A stretch of 64,000 nucleotides of DNA from Lindgomyces ingoldianus (taxonomy: Eukaryota > Ascomycota > Dothideomycetes > Pleosporales > Lindgomycetaceae). The translations under genes and the position numbers were made by a program. Where the stretch lies: NCBI RefSeq assembly GCF_010093535.1, contig NW_022985162.1:2764637-2828636 (forward strand), written 5' to 3'. Positions 38,471 through 49,941 of this stretch are shown one piece after another (position 1 is the stretch's first letter; the number at the start of each line of letters is the position of its first letter). A model generated the notes under the pieces. The model was not told the origin of the DNA and searched no databases. It worked only from the letters and a program-made list of their open reading frames with translations.

Positions 38471-39541
38471 TAAAGGGATACTTTGTGTGGTCCGTGGATT
38501 ACGGAGGGTATGAATATCTATTGAGAATTTGCGATTTCATGGCTTAAAAATTCTTTAATTCATAGCTGCAGACTTGTATCGTTAGCTGCTATCATGCAAA
38601 TGGTTCCTCGGATCAGCAGGGTCTTATCTTTTCTCCAGAATTTCGCCAACCCAAAGGAAAAATCCAGAAAGGAGGCGAGTAGAGTAAAGTTCAGGGTCGG
38701 TAGTCGGTAATGCCACTTTTGAGTGGGTTCTCAGAAAAGGAACTTCCTCGCAACTAGCCCAGTCCAGGCTGTAACAAGAATTTATATATACTGTGGCCTA
38801 ATATGAGGGTTTGTAGTTTGAATACAAGTGCATGGTTAGCGAGGCTATGGTCCTCAACTAGGTGATCTTTCAAGTGTGCAAGGGACAGTCCCGATATTTC
38901 AATTTGCATATTGATATGAAGTAGCTGTAGCCTTCGTTATGTTGAAGCAGTAACCCTGGAGGATTTCCTGGTTGAGAAAGGATCCATCATAGGCATGAGC
39001 ATGATGAGAGGCTTCCTAAATTCGCCCTAGTATCATGGCCAGCCCAATGAAGGTTGAGAGTACCGCGAATTCCATGGAGATTTGGAGTGAAGTAGACGAG
39101 CGAAACAGTTCATAGCAATGTAGTGGCAATATACCCACTTGGTCTTTTTGAAGTACTGCGAGGTGTGCTTGGCTTGCTCGGAGAGCAATTCTAGGTCACT
39201 GATTTCTGCTCCTGGGACATGATCCGTCCGAGAAGCACCGTCTAATTTTGGAATACTCTGAATGAGGTTAGGGGAGTGAGGAAAATGGTGATTGATCAAG
39301 AGAAGCTTAAACATCTTGACAAGTCTTTCTTTTGTCTGCGTACCGCCACCAGACTGCTTAATGTTGCTTTTGCTCAGGTTACCAACCATATCTTCACCAT
39401 ATGTAAGGAGATATGAAAGGATGTTCTTACAGAAAACGCTCGCCTCGCTCTTCCCGGGATAGGAGGCCGATGGAATGTCCATGGTTCCTCTGTATATCGC
39501 ATACGAGATGTACTAGAAATATTTTGAAGATGCATTGTCCT
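38471..39541 (-). other. Unrecognised open frame 39033-39482 within spacer
   Basis: The minus-strand frame at 39033-39482 (149 codons) begins MDIPSASYPGKSEASVFCKN and is Lys/Ser-rich, with no domain I recognise. It lies just outside transposon copy B. It could be a fragment of an older gene. The rest of the stretch shows no coding signal. Confidence 0.2.
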
Positions 39542-39549
39542 GCGGCAAG

Positions 39550-40337
39550 TAGGGCTTCCAACGAGTCGTAGTACTGTACGATTGGGCAATTTTGAGGCGT
39601 GTACGAGTGAGATTTTGTGTACGTTCGTGCGACAGGGTGGATAAGAGGTAGGTGTACGTATTATAACTGTTACAGCTCACACAATCTGTGTAAGTAGTAT
39701 AATTTAGTTAAATTGCGCTGTACTCTAGTTAAAACAGCTAAGATTATAGGTTTTTAAAGGAGTAAAACTAAAGTCTAATTAACTATAAGATAACTAATTC
39801 TCCTTTAGATGCCTCCTATAGGTGCTACAGTAGCTGTACACTAGTAGGTAAGAGCTCTCTATTAACGTTAACCTTATACTCCTGTAGTAAGTATTAAACA
39901 ATATAGTTATAGCTACCTACTACTACAGCCTACAAGGCTAGTAGCTAATTAACTAGATAAGGCCTAAAAGGTAGTGAGAAGCGCAGATAAATAACTCTAT
40001 AATAGAAAATAGTTAGTATTAGGCATTATTAAGATAATAGATAGTAGATAGGGTAAATTAAAACACTTAGAAAAAGTTTAAGCGTCTAGTTAAAACTTTT
40101 AATTAATTAGAACTCTAGAAACCTCTTTAAACGCTCCTTATAGGCCTACTACTTGCTAGCCATCCTAATTGTTTAGAATCCCTATACAAACTTCCTAAGA
40201 GGGTAATACAATCTGTACTGTACCTAGGGCATTATTAAACGTACGGTGCGGCTCACGAACTGGGTACGTTCGTACTGAACACTTGACCGTTACGGTTCAC
40301 TTTGTAAGGACCGTAGTACGGCCCTTTGGAAGCCCTG
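39550..40337 (+). mobile_element. hAT-like non-autonomous DNA transposon, short copy (B)
   Basis: The element is 788 bp, starting TAGGGCTTCCAAC and ending TTTGGAAGCCCTG. It is flanked by GCGGCAAG (39542-39549) and GAGGCAAG (40338-40345), an 8-bp target duplication with one mismatch. Both ends match copy A in reverse orientation over hundreds of bases. It lacks about 290 bp of A's middle, joining near TAGCTATA and ATATTGT, so it looks like an internally deleted derivative. It has no coding capacity and is AT-rich with frequent TpA. Confidence 0.85.
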
Positions 40338-40345
40338 GAGGCAAG

Positions 40346-41230
40346 TCTCCGCCCAGAACAATCTCTCGGACTAATTTGGTGTTGTTTCGTGTGGAGATTT
40401 TTGAGAATTATTGACCAGAACGCCCCCGTAATATTCTCTTCAATTAATGGTGACAAGAAATCCAAATTTAAAGTGAGAACGTGGGTTCCCCCCCCGCGCG
40501 CCGAGTGTCGATTCTTTGCATCCACGTTCGCTGTACTTGGAGAAGGTAGCGCTCCGATCAGAGATTTCTAAAGAGTACCAGCAATTGAAAGTTGACTTCT
40601 TTTCGATTATTAGATTAGAAGCATACCAGGGATAAAGCGAAGAGCTAAATCCTTCAAAATGAAACCCTACGCAAGGCTGACATGGCCACCAAGAGCGTTC
40701 CATGTGTTGTTCACTGACATCACCGGCGCTACACCGTATAATTTCTTAGCCACTAGATGATATAATAGAATTCAGGTGTGTTATACGCGATCTCGCTGCA
40801 GCACACAATGCTAGCATGCAGCTACTTTTCGTATCAGGTCATCTCAGTCGCTGAATGCGGATGAGTTCCGAGTTTTCTCCCTCTGGGCTTTGAAACCGGA
40901 TGTCTCGCGAAGGTTTCAGACGTTGAATGTGCATGCATTGGTTCGTTCTCTAGAACATATGAGGAGTTGAAATGAGAAACCAACTCGTTAATTCGGATGT
41001 CTATGGTGAAGCTTACAGTAGGTAAAACCTCTTGTATTGGTGCTGATGGCCAAACTCTGCGGTGACAAAAATTGAAGGTATCGAATGAAAAGACCAAATC
41101 GTTGCCTGGAAAATTAGGAACAAGTCTACAGTAGGCAAACCCTCTTATATTGGTGTTTGGTGGCCAATTTGGCAATCAGGTGGGCAAAGAGGCGTTTGAA
41201 AAGGCATTTGGGGAGGGTTTGGAATGCTCC
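40346..41230. other. Spacer with a degenerate 113-bp direct repeat
   Basis: No gene is seen. Two related units begin near 40972 and 41085. The best block runs ACAGTAGG, then (T/C)AAA(A/C)CCTCTT(G/A)TATTGGTG at 41015 and again at 41128, a spacing of 113 bp. Confidence 0.55.
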
Positions 41231-41961
41231 CTATAGATATATATCAACTACTGTCCCCAACGATGGCGCGGTAAACTGTGGGCTTACTGACCATCTTATA
41301 ATGGCTCCGCCGTAGCACGGAGCGCGTCGTTTTAGGAAGCTATGAGGCCAGATGGATCTGGTGGAGGCTGTTCTGCAACAGCGGCATTGCAAATGGACCG
41401 TAGATGAAGCCCGCACCATCCCTTGACGAAGGAGCGGCAACTTGTCATATTGAATTTGCGGTTGATCTGGCCGAGGGATCCACTCTTATCATCCTCCGGA
41501 CAAAGTCTAGAAATGCCCGGCGTCGAGGTTAAAACGTAGGCTTGATCTAGTCAAGCCAAGCATGGCCACTATCGAGATTCTGCACGAAGGATTCGATCCT
41601 ACGATCCGTCCAACATTCAATGCACTCGATGACAGACTTCATCCCCAGCATAGTTAGGATCTCGATGAAGATACAACCGAACAAATCGATATCGCAGAAA
41701 CGGTTCATGGGTCTTCCCTCTGGATCTGGTGAGATGACATACAATTGTAGTGTAAGCCATCGGGCCGTTGCTAAGGCTATTCGTCTTGTTCGAGAAATCG
41801 CTAGTAATACTAAATGCTATGAATGGGACTGAATCTTTGCAAATGGAAATGCTGCGAAATGTGATGCCTTCGGGCTTCATGTTGTTCGAGTGAATAAATT
41901 CCAAGACAGAGGCTAAGCATCTAAAGGAGTTTAGAAGGATCATCTTTGAATGGCTTGACAT
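41231..41961 (-). pseudogene. Decayed protein kinase gene
   Basis: Minus-strand pieces match Ser/Thr kinase subdomains. LLNSFRCLASVLEFIHS is the helix before the catalytic loop. The loop itself is destroyed: the HRDxKPxN region reads MKPEGITFRSI. ITSDFSNKTNSLSNGPMAYT fits the activation segment after a lost DFG. In a second frame, NRFCDIDLFGCIFIEILTML is the subdomain IX motif D-x-x-S-L-G-C. At least one frameshift and lost catalytic residues make it non-functional. Such kinases are often parts of fungal NLR-like or HeLo-linked genes. Confidence 0.6.
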
Positions 41962-42410
41962 AATCGCTGTTGATACGAAAGGGACTGATCAAAGACAAAG
42001 GAATGAATTAAGGGAAGAAGTCTCCGTAGAATTTTATAGAAATAGAAACGTAGAGTTGAAAAAAGCCGCAAGGAGAAAAGAAATGTTCGGCTTGGATGCC
42101 TCAGCCGTAGAAAAAGATGCAGGCAACCAAGGGAGGGGAGGGTCTAGGTTGATGATGAGCACCGTAAGATCCAGGTATATATAATTATCCCCTAGGCTAC
42201 AACGAAGGTTGGGAGGTTTACCTGGCAAGCAGAAGAAATTAAGCAAAGCTATCCTAAGAACGACAGAGAATATGGAAAGGCAATAGGAGATAAATTCACG
42301 AAGCGTCACTACGGGGTATCGTATCAACCTTCACTGAATATGCCCATGAGTCTCTCCAAGATTAGACACAACGCCAGATACAAGCCCTTGCAAGAGAATT
42401 CGACTGGTAC
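41962..42410. other. Spacer between decayed kinase and HST2; no gene seen
   Basis: It holds the 3' flank of HST2 and whatever was upstream of the decayed kinase. No frame is recognisable. Confidence 0.4.
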
Positions 42411-43716
<1,306 letters not shown>

Positions 43717-45104
43717 CTTGCCCCTTCCTCCCTTGCCTTTTCGCTTTCCTTCACCTTTCTCGCCCTTGCACCAACGCTTACCTTGCTGCAGCTGCTGGCG
43801 GTGAGCTTTGTGTTTGCGACCTATTTTGGGAGGCAAATATATGTAGAGAGCGGAATAGAAGACGCGAAATAATATGCTAAGGTGTGGTGAGATTGAGAGG
43901 GTGAAAGAGAGTGCAAGCAGGTGTGGCTCTCGAGATGAGCCCCACGACGATTAAAATGTCCGTGCAGTGGGAACTTTTCCGCCACGCCAAGCCCAGTCCC
44001 GAAACTGACACAAGAACTGTCCAGATAAACGTCTCTCAATGGTTAAGCCGGGTTCCTTTACCTGGAATTATACTGCTGGGAGCACCCGCCGAGCTTATAC
44101 TGCATGGAGATTGGGGTACAGGACAGAACGCACGTGATGCACCGAACAGAGGCTCGCTATGTGGGGTATGCCATTACGAGGCTAGAGCGTCATTCTAACT
44201 CTTCGCCAGAGAGCTGTTCCATCATGCCCTCAGACGATTAATTTTCGTAGACTGACATAGCCCTAAGCTAAATAGCATGTACCTACCATAGATGACATTG
44301 AAAACGAAAAAGTTCGCCAGCCTTGTCCTGAGCAAATGGCATCCAGAACCAGGCATATTCCTTCACGTAATCTCTTCGCAAGCCGCAGCCGACAACGTAG
44401 GCTTCAGTTTTCGTGATTTCCCTACGGATCATGTATTTAACCCCTAAAAATTCACAGGAGTCCTTCATGGCGCTTTTGCTAGTTCGTTATCATTGGTTCT
44501 TGCTACTAGAGCGGACGATTTAGCCATGCTACCTGCATGTTCGAAGTTCCCAGTCTTGACAAATCTATCCTTCCTTCATTCAGAATTTCAATTTTATGTG
44601 AGAAAGAAACACCTCGTTTGAGCAGCATCAACTTATTACGTCAGATTTAGGCTCTTTGTAAATACGCCAGATGAACAGAGTGCAAAGGCACCAGCACAGA
44701 ATAATGACACTCACCTGCCGAACTCTAGTGGCCCAAGCGTTTTCGTCATCGTGGTGGGATATCCATGAAGCTGGAGTAGCGGAGGGAACAGTGAGACAGC
44801 GCGAGATTTTTGCAAGATATATTCCTTATTAGGTAGAGCTTGGCACGGGTGCTGCCCCTATTTGCTTACCTGCAAATTGCCCGTGCCCGAAGAACTGCAA
44901 GTCTCGTTGTGGTGGGGGATATGTAGCTTGGCCAAGCCCGATCCCAATTCTAGCTGCACACCAAATTTTATTTTAAAATAGGAAATGTGAAACTGGACAA
45001 AGCAGCTATCTACTAGCGCTTATATCTCTCTCCGTAATATGGTCGCCGTAGAGGCTCCACATCAATACAACTCTCTCCCGCTGCACCACCACAAGGCTCA
45101 CAAC
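43717..45104. other. Spacer upstream of HST2; no firm gene
   Basis: It holds the HST2 promoter. Open frames at 43911-44198 and 44283-44468 are unrecognised. A nested inverted repeat lies at 44842-44887. Confidence 0.4.
44842..44887. repeat. Nested inverted repeat
   Basis: GGCACGGG (44842-44849) pairs with CCCGTGCC (44880-44887), and inside it TTTGC pairs with GCAAA around TTACCT. It could form a cruciform or RNA hairpin. It may be coincidence. Confidence 0.6.
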
Positions 45105-45470
45105 ATGTATAAATTGCTTCCTAGTGTTCGGGCTAGCGTCGTTGCCGATGGCGTCATTGGCCTCGGTATTTGCTACTTCCCTAACCTCTTCGGTGTCTCC
45201 TAGCTACGTCTTCCGCGAAACAGACACAATTTGCGAAGAAAAAACCTTCCCCAGACAGATTAAAGCGATGGTAAACCGTGGTTGGGCCTTAAGAGGATTC
45301 CTACATTGAAAACTAGAGACGGGTCATAGGGCACGAAAGCTGACCGAATTAATTCGACTTTCCACGACTAAAGAATCTAGTGAGCGGGGTTGGCGGCCAA
45401 TGAAGGTACTGAGTAACGGAACGGTCCTTCAATTAGACGCAGAGATCCTGGAACGAGTCGGACGTGCCTG
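45105..45470 (+). pseudogene. Possible decayed secreted-protein gene
   Basis: After a leader-like stretch, an ATG at 45105 starts MYKLL. One base out of frame, the sequence continues as a good signal peptide, VFGLASLPMASLASVFATS, and then ETDTICEEKTFPRQIKAMV before a stop at about 45309. Removing one base near 45120 would join the two. Downstream the frame is closed by stops. I do not recognise the family. Confidence 0.22.
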
Positions 45471-46233
45471 ACATGGTAGCGAGGATCTTCTGGCATTTTT
45501 CAGCCTCGCGTCATTCCCACTTCGGTAAATTTTAGGCATCCCCGCGCCGCCTCGAAGCCGTGCCACGGAGGGCTGAGGTCCATCGGGGCTAACTCAGCCA
45601 CGAAGTCTTGGCCATGTCTCTTTCTCTTTTGGTGTTAGCTTGGAAGATTGTTTACTGACATGAATTGTAGAAGCACAAAACGCAAATTTAATTTACAGAG
45701 GAGGTCTTATCGCTTCATGGTCGAGTGCACCATATATACCAAGCGTACTTTGGTGGATACGTCGATTTCGATGATTAAATCAAGTTCAAGACTCTGTCGT
45801 GTGGACGCTGCTAGCAAAATGCTTTCACGGTTCAGCCTGCCGATGGAGGATGTTCACAGGGATGACTACCACAGCCCCAGATGGATCGGCGTCGCTCGGT
45901 CTACGGAACAGCTGGCAAATTCAGGGTTGAACGAGCTTCTCCCAACACGGTTGTTTCGGCTGAAATACACATCTCACATTGTTTGACGCCTACTGGCTCG
46001 AATCTAGTTCTTAATACGAGGATTCCGTCGAATGTGGCGATGCAGGTACAATATCCATATTTGTGGGACGGCATCATAGAACTCAAGCTACTGCGAAACG
46101 GAGATGAATCTTTTATATATTTAAGGCGGTTCACTTCCGCCTTCTCTCCCACGTTCTAGCATCGTCGCTCAAACTTGACACCTCAGCACCCCCTACTACT
46201 CTCCCCTCCTTTCTCATTCACTTTGTACTTGCG
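45471..46233. other. Spacer and promoter of the TAP-type hydrolase
   Basis: No gene seen. Several overlapping short frames (45648-46159) have no similarity. The last 200 bp, CT-rich before the ATG at 46234, look like a promoter and leader. Confidence 0.4.
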
Positions 46234-48126
46234 ATGAGGACGCCAATGTTTTGTACCGCGGCAGCGGGCGTACTTTCCATCGCTTCTGCAAGCCCCTTGA
46301 AACCAAGAAACAATGGAACGATGGTATATGAGTTTACCGATGTAATTACTTCGCACAAGGTCTTCATTCCTTACGCGAATGCTGACAATGCGTGTCCAGC
46401 TCACCCCATCCCCTGAACTAAATTGGGCTCCTTGTTACGACAACTTCACATGCGCATACCTAGAGGTTACTCAAATCTACCTCAAAAACTATGATAGCGT
46501 GCTGACGGATGTAGGTTCCCCTCGACTACGCAAACTCCTCAATTGGAACAACGAACATCGCTTTCATAAAAAAGTGGTCCCAAAACTCTTCTGCTGAGGA
46601 TATCCTAGTCAACCCAGGTAGGTCCTCTGGATCCCTCCTTAGAAGCAGCGGAGCTAACAGCATTGTTCAGGCGGACCCGGTGGCTCTGGGGTAGGTTATA
46701 TTATGGCAAACCTCGAGGTCCTCGAAACCAAATTCGGTCCGCAGTACAATTACGTCGGTTTCGATCCCAGGGGTGTGAGCAGAAGTGGCCCTAGTCTAGA
46801 TTGCTTTCCTGGGTTTCCGATAGCCCGAAACATCTTTGACGCAGAAATGTTCACGGCTGTCGACGATAGCACTGAGTCTTCATTAGCGAAATCTTTTCAG
46901 AGATCGGCTGCATTTGGCAAGTGGTGTACCGAAGTACTCGCCATTAATGGAACTGCTCAATATGCTGGAACAGTGGCTGTTGCCAATGACATGCTTCACT
47001 ACATTGAGCTGCGCGCGAAGGAGCTTGGACACCCACCCGAAGAAGCAAAGCTCTGGTACTATGGTATGAGTTACGGAAGCGTTCTCGGCGCTACATATGC
47101 TGCACTATTTCCCAACCGCATTGGAAGATTAGTCATCGACGGCGTCGTCGACTCCGAAGACTATTATTATAATGGCTGGAGGACAGCACTTGAAACAACA
47201 GATGAAGACATGAAGACATTCTACAAATACTGTTACGAAGCTGGACCCGAACTCTGCTTATTCCACCAAAACGCGACCTCTCCGGAAGAACTGGAAAAGC
47301 GTGCGATTGCGACCTTAGAATCTCTGAAGAAATCCCCAATTGTTTTTGCCGATCCTGCAACTGGTGTTGCTCCAGTCATTGTAACTTGGCAAGATGTCAT
47401 CGCAATCGCCTTCTCCATCAGCTATTCACCGATCTCAGGATTCCCGGGCTGGGATTTGGTATTGACTGGATTAGAAAAGGGAAATGCAACATTGGCGGCC
47501 ATATCAACAATGAAAGCTCAAATTCTCGTCCCGCCCACGGAAAACTTCCAAGATTCGAGAACACTTATTGCGTGCATTGACAATGCCGGCCGATTCAACA
47601 CATCCACCTTTGAAACGTACGAGGAGCACATTGAATACCTATTCAATCAGAGTTATTACGGCGGACCGATCATTGGATCGATTGTCGGCCCCGCTTGTCG
47701 GTCGGTTAATATCTACCCTCCAGAGAGTCAACTATTTAAAGGTAACGACGCACTTCCTTCGAAAATATCCGGCATATGCTAAATTTCATTAAAGGCATAC
47801 CGTCAGCAAACAAAACCAGCAACCCGATCCTCTTCATCGGAAACAAATTGGATCCTATCACCCCCCTTTCGAGCGCAAAGAAGATGTCTTCGCTATTCGC
47901 TGGATCTGAGGTTATAACAGTTGATGCGGTCGGTGTCAGTGGCTCCTATCAACCTACGCATGTGAAATGACGCTGACTATGTGCGCTTTAGCATACTACT
48001 TCTGGTCTTTGCTCTAAATGCCTTGACAAATACACGATGGCGTACATGGCCGATGCGACCCTTCCGCCTCCAAATACAGTCTGTGAGTGGGACGAAACTC
48101 CATTCCTCACATCAGCTACGGCTTAA
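46234..48126 (+). CDS. Secreted TAP-type alpha/beta hydrolase (tripeptidyl-aminopeptidase-like)
   Basis: Six exons (46234-46341, 46400-46465, 46515-46617, 46671-47741, 47795-47934, 47992-48126) join in frame to 540 residues. An N-terminal signal peptide (FCTAAAGVLSIASAS) predicts secretion. The oxyanion segment NPGGPGGSGV spans an intron. The nucleophile elbow is GMSYGSVLG with Ser about 226. The acid is probably Asp469 in GNKLDPITP and the base His497, the first residue after the last intron (AVG|H). The C-terminal TAP-like domain ends with CEWDETPFL. The family includes bacterial tripeptidyl aminopeptidases and many fungal hydrolases, so the exact substrate is uncertain. N-glycosylation sites are frequent. 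The gene appears intact. Confidence 0.93.
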
Positions 48127-48490
48127 TATGGGGACTTGATGAAGTATCTGCTATTAGATACTTTCTTTCCTTGGATCTTTGTAAATATGTACATACTGTA
48201 GTTTTGTTAATTTAGATATTTGGGATATACGACATGTTGTTGGGTACGCCAACTCTCTTCGATAAGGTTTAAAATGCCAAAACGCATTAAGGCAGAGAAG
48301 AGATGGTAGGCAAATACTAATAGTAGCTAAATCTCTAACTCTTGGACCCTGCATTAGGGACTTCTCTGCTTATGAAGTTCCTCAAGTTGGCGGGAACCTC
48401 CTTTATTGTTGCAGGTGATTCTGCATGCATACGCTAGACCAGTCACATATTCGGACTAGCCCCTCTGCGTTTACTTTTCTTTCACCTTAG
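48127..48490. other. Spacer downstream of the TAP-type hydrolase
   Basis: No gene seen. It ends at a CACCTTAG that would serve as a splice acceptor for the interrupted frame that follows. Confidence 0.35.
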
Positions 48491-48567
48491 CACTCTCTCT
48501 CGCCTTTCAGACTTGATACTATCGCTCAATACCGTCAGTTTGGCTCCAATATTAAATTGAGTTCACC

Positions 48568-49539
48568 CAGTGTGTCCAACCGTTAGTACACCTAATAGTA
48601 CAGTACTGCAGTACAGCGATTTTGGTCACGTACGTACGTACAGGGCATCTACTCAGTATACTGTACTATACATGAGGCTGCTGTACTAACCGTTTACAGT
48701 AGTTATATAGGATTTTTAGTGGTTTTAGGCAGTTAAAGGCAGGTTGCTGAGGGCCAGGGGGCTCGTGTTCAGAGATTAATGCGGAGAATGCTGTTAGTGC
48801 CTGTTTTGTTAGCAATCTTCTAACAAATTCAGCAACTATGCCATCTACCTTATTCTTTTGCCCATTATGATGTCCTAATTCCTATCCCAATCAATGACGC
48901 GGTCATCTCAGCGTGTTACCACCTCGCAGGCCCCATCCTCGCGGGCCTCATCCTCACATGCCTCATCCAGCCGTTCTGCCACCCAGATATATCATGCTGC
49001 CTCATCCCGACGCTTAGAGAAGGCCCGCATGGCCTCACCTGGCCCATCTAGGCCGTCCTCGCGTAAAGCAACTCCCTTAAAGCATATGCAAGATACCCAG
49101 GCTAAGGAGCACCTAAATAATGCCCGCTATAACGTTAGAATCGCCTTTAAGATTAACATTGCCTTTAATTTCCTATTAATCCTAGGAACCTTATGTGAGT
49201 GCGAGCAGTGCTTCTTACAGGCTAAGAAGACTATTATAATAAGGAGGAATTAACTATTAGTGTTAATAATAGAGGCTCCTTAACTGTAGAAGAATTAGTT
49301 ACATAACATTGCTGTTACTAGTAAGATTAACAACTATAGATCTCACAAGGGGTATCACAACTTCCTAATTAGGTATAGTCTTTAGCTTTAGCACAATTAC
49401 TTCATAATACTTTAGTTACTGTATCTAAACCATACACCGACGTTATCTTCTCCGTACAGTTAGTTAGTAACAGCTGACTCTTCCGTAACTGTACTATACA
49501 ACCTCCAAAAGGCTCCGTAACTAACGGTTGGACACACTG
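48568..49539 (+). mobile_element. hAT-like non-autonomous element (D) with perfect target duplication
   Basis: The element is 972 bp with 20-bp perfect terminal inverted repeats, CAGTGTGTCCAACCGTTAGT. It is flanked by identical 8-bp repeats AGTTCACC at 48560-48567 and 49540-49547. This is the hAT pattern, but the terminal sequence differs from the A/B/C family. Tight ends suggest a recent insertion. The subterminal part is rich in GTAC repeats. It carries a 119-codon reading frame but no full transposase, so it would move only with help from elsewhere. Confidence 0.9.
48894..49253 (+). CDS. Short reading frame inside element D
   Basis: The 119-residue frame starts with a real ATG (MTRSSQRVTTSQAPSSRASS). 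The first half is Ser/Arg-rich, built on a repeated GCCTCATCC-like DNA unit. The second half, AKEHLNNARYNVRIAFKINI followed by a Cys/Glu-containing end, is more ordered. It may be the truncated N-terminus of a transposase or a captured gene fragment. No BED finger or hAT dimerisation motif is visible. Confidence 0.35.
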   Translation: MTRSSQRVTTSQAPSSRASSSHASSSRSATQIYHAASSRRLEKARMASPGPSRPSSRKATPLKHMQDTQAKEHLNNARYNVRIAFKINIAFNFLLILGTLCECEQCFLQAKKTIIIRRN

Positions 49540-49941
49540 AGTTCACCTCAACTAACGATATTAGCAACATTTATATCCCGAATAGTAATAGTCAACTTTG
49601 CAACTTGGGTTTCAATACCTCCTTGGCGATTTCCTGTTGCTTGGATCGCCTTAAATGCGTTACCAACACTGCTATTCTACTCTTTTTGCGTGGTTAAATG
49701 GACTGGAAGTCCACTTGGTGTAGTACTACTGTCCTTAAGGCGCTCGGCTCTATCAAACTCTACCCCGTTTCTTATCCTGACCTACCCTCGAGAGTACCTT
49801 TCAGGTAATAGGGTAGTTACATATTTCTCTTCTCCGTTATTCCACCCTAGTTGGTCTTGGTATTCTTATATTACTGCACATTTCCTGTTGTCCGCTCCTG
49901 AATTGAGGTTATTGGCAAATTTCATCCTAAATACAGGTTGA

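Larger units (their letters stand above)
48491..49941 (+). pseudogene. Membrane-protein-like reading frame split by a transposon
   Basis: If the element at 48568-49539 and one copy of its 8-bp duplication are ignored, the frame from 48491 continues without a stop to 49941 (156 codons). The two sides meet in frame at the duplication. The right part is hydrophobic (QLTILATFISRIVIV, AWIALNALPTLLFYSF) and could span the membrane two or three times. No initiator is seen, and a splice acceptor precedes 48491. I do not recognise the family. Confidence 0.35.
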
